From positions 1-6,533 of the forward strand of contig JARXAV010000235.1 in assembly GCA_029865665.1 (NCBI GenBank): a DNA stretch of 6,533 nt, given 5' to 3'. Under the pieces are notes generated by a model, which saw only the letters and a list, made by a program, of their open reading frames with translations, had not been told where the DNA came from and did not search any database. Position 1 is the stretch's first letter. Each line of letters starts with the position of its first letter. Source of the stretch: Flectobacillus sp. Its GTDB lineage: Bacteria; Bacteroidota; Bacteroidia; Cytophagales; Spirosomataceae. Shown piece by piece: positions 6,316 through 6,533 of this stretch. A program made the position numbers and the translations under genes.

Positions 6316-6533
6316 TAATCTCCTATCAATAAATTCAGTTCCTTGAGAAGCCCTCTAATTTTATCTAAAGGAGGTGGCGTTTCTGGCAATTCATTACAAA
6401 AATAAGAAACAGCCTCCCAGACTTCACAAACCTCTTTTATCGGAATTTCTATACTCTGAATACTGTGATTATCTGAACTCAGTAATAACGTACCTTTAAT
6501 TTTACTTTGATTGTAAACACGTCTATAAATAAC
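6315..6533 (-). CDS. C-terminal end of an unrecognised protein, cut by the window
   Basis: The minus strand is open from the window edge for 72 complete codons to TAA at 6317-6315, so the 5' part lies beyond the window. I do not recognise the family. The visible part starts VIYRRVYNQSKIKGTLLLSS and has a middle stretch with Trp and Cys residues (EVCEVWEAVSYFCNELPE). It ends in a Pro-rich turn and a likely helix (PPPLDKIRGLLKELNLLIGD). There is no membrane segment. The stop abuts a terminator with a U-tract in this strand's direction, which supports a real gene end. Codon use resembles the neighbours. Confidence 0.65.
   Translation of the reverse strand, partial: VIYRRVYNQSKIKGTLLLSSDNHSIQSIEIPIKEVCEVWEAVSYFCNELPETPPPLDKIRGLLKELNLLIGD

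Overview
The window looks like chromosomal DNA from a member of the Bacteroidota, most likely in or near the Cytophagales. This is inferred from the AT-rich genes, mostly A/T-rich translation starts without Shine-Dalgarno sites, several -7 boxes of the TAnnTTTG type, and the style of the IF-3 and ThrRS proteins. No rRNA, tRNA, CRISPR array or recognisable mobile element is visible. Genus cannot be fixed from this sequence alone.

Layout. Bases 1-1924 (+) hold threonyl-tRNA synthetase (thrS), cut at its 5' end by the window edge; the reading frame runs open to base 2, so the Met at 44 is internal. A strong hairpin terminator follows, then a 270-base gap with a candidate promoter, then infC (IF-3, 2195-2752). 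infC ends in a long bidirectional terminator and is not followed by rpmI-rplT, its usual partners. Convergent to it on the minus strand is a divergent aldehyde dehydrogenase superfamily gene (2844-4253). A 498-base AT-rich spacer rich in palindromes separates this from a divergently transcribed TetR/AcrR-type regulator (4752-5330). Seven bases past the regulator's stop lies the stop of a convergent 40-codon gene for a single-pass membrane protein (5338-5460, minus). After a spacer with a 12-bp hairpin and a good -7 box comes mog (5726-6265, +), ending in a perfect 18-bp bidirectional terminator. The last 219 bases are the C-terminal end of an unrecognised minus-strand gene.

How the genes fit together. 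thrS and infC are core translation genes with separate terminators here, so they look like individual transcription units. The ALDH and TetR genes form a divergent pair; the simplest model is that the regulator controls the dehydrogenase, and a 26-base inverted repeat overlapping the candidate ALDH promoter is the best operator candidate. mog is the molybdopterin adenylylation step of molybdenum cofactor synthesis and stands alone; its pathway partners must be elsewhere. The most unusual content is the ALDH, whose active site keeps the nucleophilic cysteine but has Ser in place of the usual Asn and Asn in place of the usual general-base Glu. Otherwise the window is mostly ordinary housekeeping sequence; I see no clear sign of a wholly new system.
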